A stretch of 64,000 nucleotides of DNA from the NCBI GenBank assembly GCA_012295275.1, contig CM022667.1:7037332-7101331 (forward strand), in the 5' to 3' direction. Under the pieces are notes generated by a model. It made no database searches. It was not told where the DNA came from and worked only from the letters and a program-made list of their open reading frames with translations. Source of the stretch: Chrysomallon squamiferum. Lineage: Eukaryota > Mollusca > Gastropoda > Neomphalida > Peltospiridae. Every line of letters begins with the position of its first letter. The stretch's first letter is position 1. The position numbers and the translations under genes were made by a program. Shown piece after piece: positions 59,766 to 64,000 of the stretch.

Positions 59766-60955
59766 AGAAATCCACCTGTCCACTGTTCACACTGACAAAC
59801 TTATCTGCTCAGAAATCCACCTGTCCAATGTTCACACTGACAAACTTATCTGCTCAGAAATCCACCTGTCCAATGTTCACACTGACAAACTTATCTGTTC
59901 AGAAATCTACCTGTCCAATGTGCACACTGACAAACTTATCTGTTCAGAAATCTACCTGTCCAATGTTCACACTGACAAACTTATCTGTTCAGAAATCCAC
60001 CTGTCCACTGTTCACACTGACAAACTTATCTGTTCAGAAATCCACCTGTCCAAAGTTCACACAAACACTGACAAACTTATCTGTTCAGAAATCCACCTGT
60101 CCAAAGTTCACACAAACACTGACAAACTTATCTGTTCAGAAATCCACCTGTCCAATGTTCACACTAACATCTGTTCAGACAAAATGTTCACTTATCTGTT
60201 CAGAAATCCACCTGTCCAAAGTTCACACTAAAACATCTGTTCAGACAAACTTATCTGTTCAGAAATCCACCTGTCCAAAGTTCACACAAACACTGACAAA
60301 CTTATCTGTTCAGAAATCCACCTGTCCAAAGTTCACACAAACACTGACAAACTTATCTGTTTAGAAATCCACCTGTCCAAAGTTCACACAAACAGTGACA
60401 AACTTATCTGTTCAGAAATCCACCTGTCCAAAGTTCACACAAACAGTGACAAACTTATCTGTTCAGAAATCAACCTGTCCAAAGTTCACACAAACACTGA
60501 CAAACTTATCTGCTTAGAAATCCACCTGTCCAATGTTCACACTAACAGTGACAAACTTATCTGATTAGAAATCCACCTGTCCAAAGTTCACACAAACAGT
60601 GACAAACTTATCTGCTTAGAAATCCACCTGTCCAAAGTTCACACAAACAGTGACAAACTTATCTGCTTAGAAATCCACCTGTCCAATGTTCACACTGACA
60701 GTGACAAACTTATCTGCTTAGAAATCCACCTGTCCAATGTTCACACTAACAGTGACAAACTTATCTACTCAGAAATCCACCTGTCCAATGTTCACACTAA
60801 CAGTGACAAACTTATCTACTCAGAAATCCCTCGTCCAATGTTCACACTAACAATGACAAACTTATCTACTCAGAAATCCACCTGTCCAATGTTCACACTA
60901 ACAGTGACAAACTTATCTGCTCAGAAATCCACCTGTCCAATGTGCACACTAATAA
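59766..60955. repeat. 45-51 bp minisatellite between ITIH and the kinesin gene
   Basis: About 25 copies of a unit containing ATCCACCTGTCCAATGTTCA, CACTGACAAACTTATCTG and TTCAGAA. Variants with an inserted CAAACA differ by six bases, and local subfamilies are clear. The forward open frame over it is a by-product of the period. Confidence 0.95.
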
Positions 60956-61339
60956 TGACCCAACAGCCCAGTTTCGTACTTTAACATTCCTTAACTTTGA
61001 AATTGTTCATTCATATGAAACTGAACAACTGAAGTGTTTCTATAAAGAATTTGTTTTGAAACTCACTTAGTTTTCATCAGTAAGAGAATATTTCTCGAAC
61101 TACACGCTTCTGTTTTCTTTATTTATTGTCAACATTACTGATATTTTACAAAACTCTGTAATTATGCAGTGACGTCTTTTTGTATTTTGATAATCTATCC
61201 GGGTCTGTCTTCACAAAAAGCCGGGGATTCAATTACCAGTATAAAAAGTGCCGTTTTTTTTTTCCCCCTTTTCTTTTCTTTTTTTTTTTTTTTTTTTTTT
61301 GTTTAACTAAATAGGTCTTTCAAATATTTTATTATTTAT

Positions 61340-61359
61340 TTATTTATTTATTTATTTTA

Positions 61360-61393
<34 letters not shown>

Positions 61394-61415
61394 GTTGTTA
61401 TTATTATTATTATTA
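61340..61415. repeat. (TTTA)n and (ATT)n tracts
   Basis: Simple repeats upstream of the kinesin promoter region. Confidence 0.9.
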
Positions 61416-61419
61416 AAGG

Positions 61420-61783
61420 GGGAGGCTTGGAGGTAAGAGTTTCTGAAGAAACAAAACAGTCATTATCGTTACAATGAGAACTCACTCTTGCGTCTCCACC
61501 TTTTCTGTATCTCAATTAACATCTCGTTTCTCTTGACGAATTGTGACGGTTAATACGAAACGGACTATAACTAACGAACCGATCGCCGTGGAGTAAACCG
61601 CGGTCTCGTTATCGATACTGTCACAAGTCGGCTGACAGCTAGCGTCGCGTTAAAGTGTTTCTCAGATGTGTGCGCGCGCGGACAGAGAAACGTGAAAAAA
61701 ATACATGTAACAGCTGTAATTATGACATTTAGTACCTGACGACACACATCTACTTTTTTAACAAGGATTTAACAGAAATCACA
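61420..61783 (+). promoter_or_regulatory. Probable promoter and 5' UTR region of the kinesin-3 gene
   Basis: The base composition turns CpG-rich over the last 300 bp or so before the start codon (for example GCGTCGCG around 61644 and TGTGCGCGCGCG near 61670), unlike the flanking AT-rich DNA. A TATCGATA motif lies at 61610-61617. No TATA box is seen, as is usual for broadly expressed genes. Confidence 0.45.
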
Positions 61784-61862
61784 ATGTCAGGAGAATCGTA
61801 AGTATTGTTGTTTTTATATAAAACGTAGCAAGATCTTTATAATAATAATAATCATAATAATA

Positions 61863-61911
<49 letters not shown>

Positions 61912-62168
61912 TTCCCTGTAACTTACGATAATTAACACGTAGACACATTTTCAAACAACCTACGTAAAAACTATTCACAAAAACAAATTTAAATGCTCAT
62001 TATATGAATATTATGTTTATGTTTATGATTAAAATTTAGAAATAAGCTTGATAAAAGATTATTATAAATAATTTTTTGAAAATTATACATTATTGATATT
62101 CATTTTTAATTTTTTTCATCAAATTTTATAATGATTATTGATTTAATTGTATTTATTTTTCATTTGTA

Positions 62169-62217
<49 letters not shown>

Positions 62218-63981
62218 ATATATATATATATAGACATGATACTATGTAGGTACATAGGTATGGCTGCAGTCATACATACATACATGCATATATATATATA
62301 TAAAAGAAAAAGATAAAGTTTATTTGTGAAATAAATATGAGATTACTTCAGTATGTCATATATCTAACAACTGAAATAACTATAATATGACTTCAGCATG
62401 TCAGATATTTAACAACTGAAATAAATATGAGATTACTTCAGTATGTCAGATATCTAACAACTGAAATAAGTATAATATTACTTCAGTATGTCAGATATCT
62501 AACAACTGAAATAAATATAATATTACTTCAGCATGTCAGATATTTAACAACTGAAATAAGTATAATATGACTTCAGCATGTCAGATATTTAACAACTGAA
62601 ATAAGTATAATATGACTTCAGCATGTCAGATATTTAACAACTGAAATAAGTATAATATGACTTCAGTATGTCAGATATCTAACAACTGAAATAAGTGGAA
62701 TATTACTTCAGTATGTCAGATATCTAACAACTGTGATATTACACAGTAACTAGAATTATTACACAGGTTAATGTAGTTTACAGAGTTTATGAATTATACT
62801 GACAAATGTTAACAGCTCAATAATTTAAACATATCAGTATTTGTAGTTTGTAGCTGTAATTGTAATTGTTGTAGTAATTGTATTTGTAGTTGTAATTGTA
62901 GTTGTAGTTGTTGTAGTTGTGTAATTGTAATTATAGTTGTAACTGTAGTTGTACTTGTATTTGTTCTTGTAGTTGTATTTGTGTTTGTAGTTGTTATAAT
63001 TGTAGTTGTAATTATTGTTCTAGTTGTGTTTGTAGTTGTAGTGTAATTGTTGTTGTAGTTGTAGTTGTAGTGTAATTGTTGTTGTAGCTGTGTTTGTAGT
63101 TGTAGTGTAATTGTTGTTGTAGTTGTAGTTGTAGTGTAATTGTTGTTGTAGCTGTGTTTGTAGTTGTAGTGTAATTGTTGTTTTATTTGGCTGAGTGTTT
63201 GTTTAGACTGATGTCTGACTTATCAGTTCTAAGTTGTGTCTGTATTATTTAAAAATTTGATGAATATGTATTCTTCTAACACACACAGACACTCATACAC
63301 AGACATATACACATACTAATATACACACACACATACTAACATACACACACACATACACATACTAATATACATACACATACTAACATACACATACACATAC
63401 ATACACATACTAATATACATGCACACATACAAAGTAACACACACATCCACATACTAACATACACACACACATTCACATACTAATATACACACACACATAC
63501 ACACACTAACATACACACACACATTCACATACTAATATACACACACACATACACACACTAACATACACACACACATACACATACTAATATACATACACAC
63601 ATACAAACTAACACACACATGCACAGATGCACATACATACACACATAGATATTAATATAGAGAAACATGTCAGATTAAAGTTTAATGAAACAAAACCAAA
63701 ATAAAAGATGTAAAATAGTCAGTGATATTATATTGAAACACAAACATCTCCAGATATTCCAAATTAAAGAAAGTTTGGTGTGATCAACACACACACAAAT
63801 TCCTAGAAAATGATAACACAAAAACACAGCATAAAATAGTTGTCATTGTAACTGACATTAAATTCTAATTTAACAAAATGTATTAAATTGGATAATTAAT
63901 TTAAATTTGTTTGTTCGTTAATTAAATTTAATTGTTTTTCAGGGTAAAAGTTGCTGTCAGGGTTCGTCCCTTTAACCAAAG
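61784..63981 (+). CDS. Kinesin-3 family motor (KIF1A/KIF1B/unc-104 type), first two coding exons
   Basis: Start of a plus-end microtubule motor that carries synaptic-vesicle precursors and other organelles. Exon 1 is 61784-61797 (ATG plus 11 nt, phase 2) and exon 2 is 63943-63981. They join as MSGESVKVAVRVRPFNQR, which matches the N-terminus of KIF1A/KIF1B apart from conservative changes and is the first beta-strand of the kinesin motor domain. The exon 2 donor (AG then GTTTGT) is in the expected place for this family. The P-loop, switches, FHA and PH domains lie beyond the window. Intron 1 (2.1 kb) is full of simple repeats. The short match makes the family clear but not the paralogue. Confidence 0.86.
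61863..61910. repeat. (ATT)n microsatellite, kinesin intron 1
   Basis: Pure ATT tract beginning 65 bp after the exon 1 donor. Confidence 0.95.
62168..62215. repeat. (TG)n microsatellite, kinesin intron 1
   Basis: Pure TG tract followed by a short TA tract. Confidence 0.95.
62320..62733. repeat. 45-bp minisatellite in kinesin intron 1
   Basis: About nine copies of a unit containing ACTTCAGTATGTCAGATATC and TAACAACTGAAATAA, with GCATG/ATATTT variants. Confidence 0.94.
62845..63182. repeat. (TTGTAG)n-type repeat in kinesin intron 1
   Basis: Irregular TTG/TAG/TAA hexamer repeat that resolves into a higher-order unit of about 65 bp near 63030-63180. Confidence 0.88.
63280..63650. repeat. AC-rich tandem repeat in kinesin intron 1
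   Basis: Imperfect copies of ACACACACATACACATACTA with TAACATAC or TATACAC links. Confidence 0.88.
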
Positions 63982-64000
63982 GTTTGTACATTTTTCTATG

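Noticed and set aside
59828-60364. Open frame reading repeated STCP/TLTNLSVQK
   Set aside because: It follows the 45-51 bp satellite and breaks where unit length changes; no known protein.

Overview
The window looks like nuclear DNA of an invertebrate animal, most likely a mollusc or another lophotrochozoan. Introns are GT-AG, non-coding DNA is very AT-rich, coding exons are short and relatively GC-rich, and the introns are full of micro- and minisatellites. The proteins resemble their vertebrate orthologues closely enough to be named by motif and by position-by-position similarity. The species assignment is inference.

Layout: (1) 1-1182 (+), the last three exons of POP4/Rpp29, a protein of RNase P/MRP. 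(2) 11020-3034 (-), a complete ten-exon 3-ketodihydrosphingosine reductase (KDSR), tail-to-tail with POP4; exon 2 carries one extra base that breaks the frame. (3) 11981-32026 (+), a complete six-exon fatty acid 2-hydroxylase (FA2H), head-to-head with KDSR across 960 bp; its introns hold about 10 kb of tandem repeats, including one 4.1 kb array. (4) 38329-44965 (+), a complete six-exon ABHD4-like lysophospholipase. (5) 48327-57215 (+), a complete thirteen-exon secreted protein of the inter-alpha-trypsin inhibitor heavy chain (ITIH) type with signal peptide, VIT and VWA regions. (6) 61784 to the window end (+), the first two coding exons of a kinesin-3 (KIF1/unc-104) motor. The four complete models close in frame across all exon junctions once the single KDSR base is discounted (334, 349, 376 and 899 residues).

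How the genes relate: KDSR makes dihydrosphingosine, the second step of ceramide synthesis, and FA2H 2-hydroxylates the fatty acid that goes into ceramide. The two enzymes therefore feed one product from one divergent promoter region. ABHD4, a further lipid enzyme acting on N-acyl phospholipids, follows on the FA2H strand. POP4, ITIH and the kinesin have no obvious metabolic link to them.

The most unusual structural signal is that tandem arrays sit against exon boundaries. Ten minisatellites with units of about 20 bp or more begin 0-75 bp from a splice donor, on both gene orientations. In ABHD4 and FA2H the repeat unit includes the donor itself, so donors are present in multiple copies. There is also a terminal-inverted-repeat element carrying an internal minisatellite, a duplicated block shared by ABHD4 introns 1 and 4 with CpG loss in one copy, and perfect CRE palindromes upstream of three gene starts. 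All repeat and model boundaries were read by eye; no alignment or database search was run.
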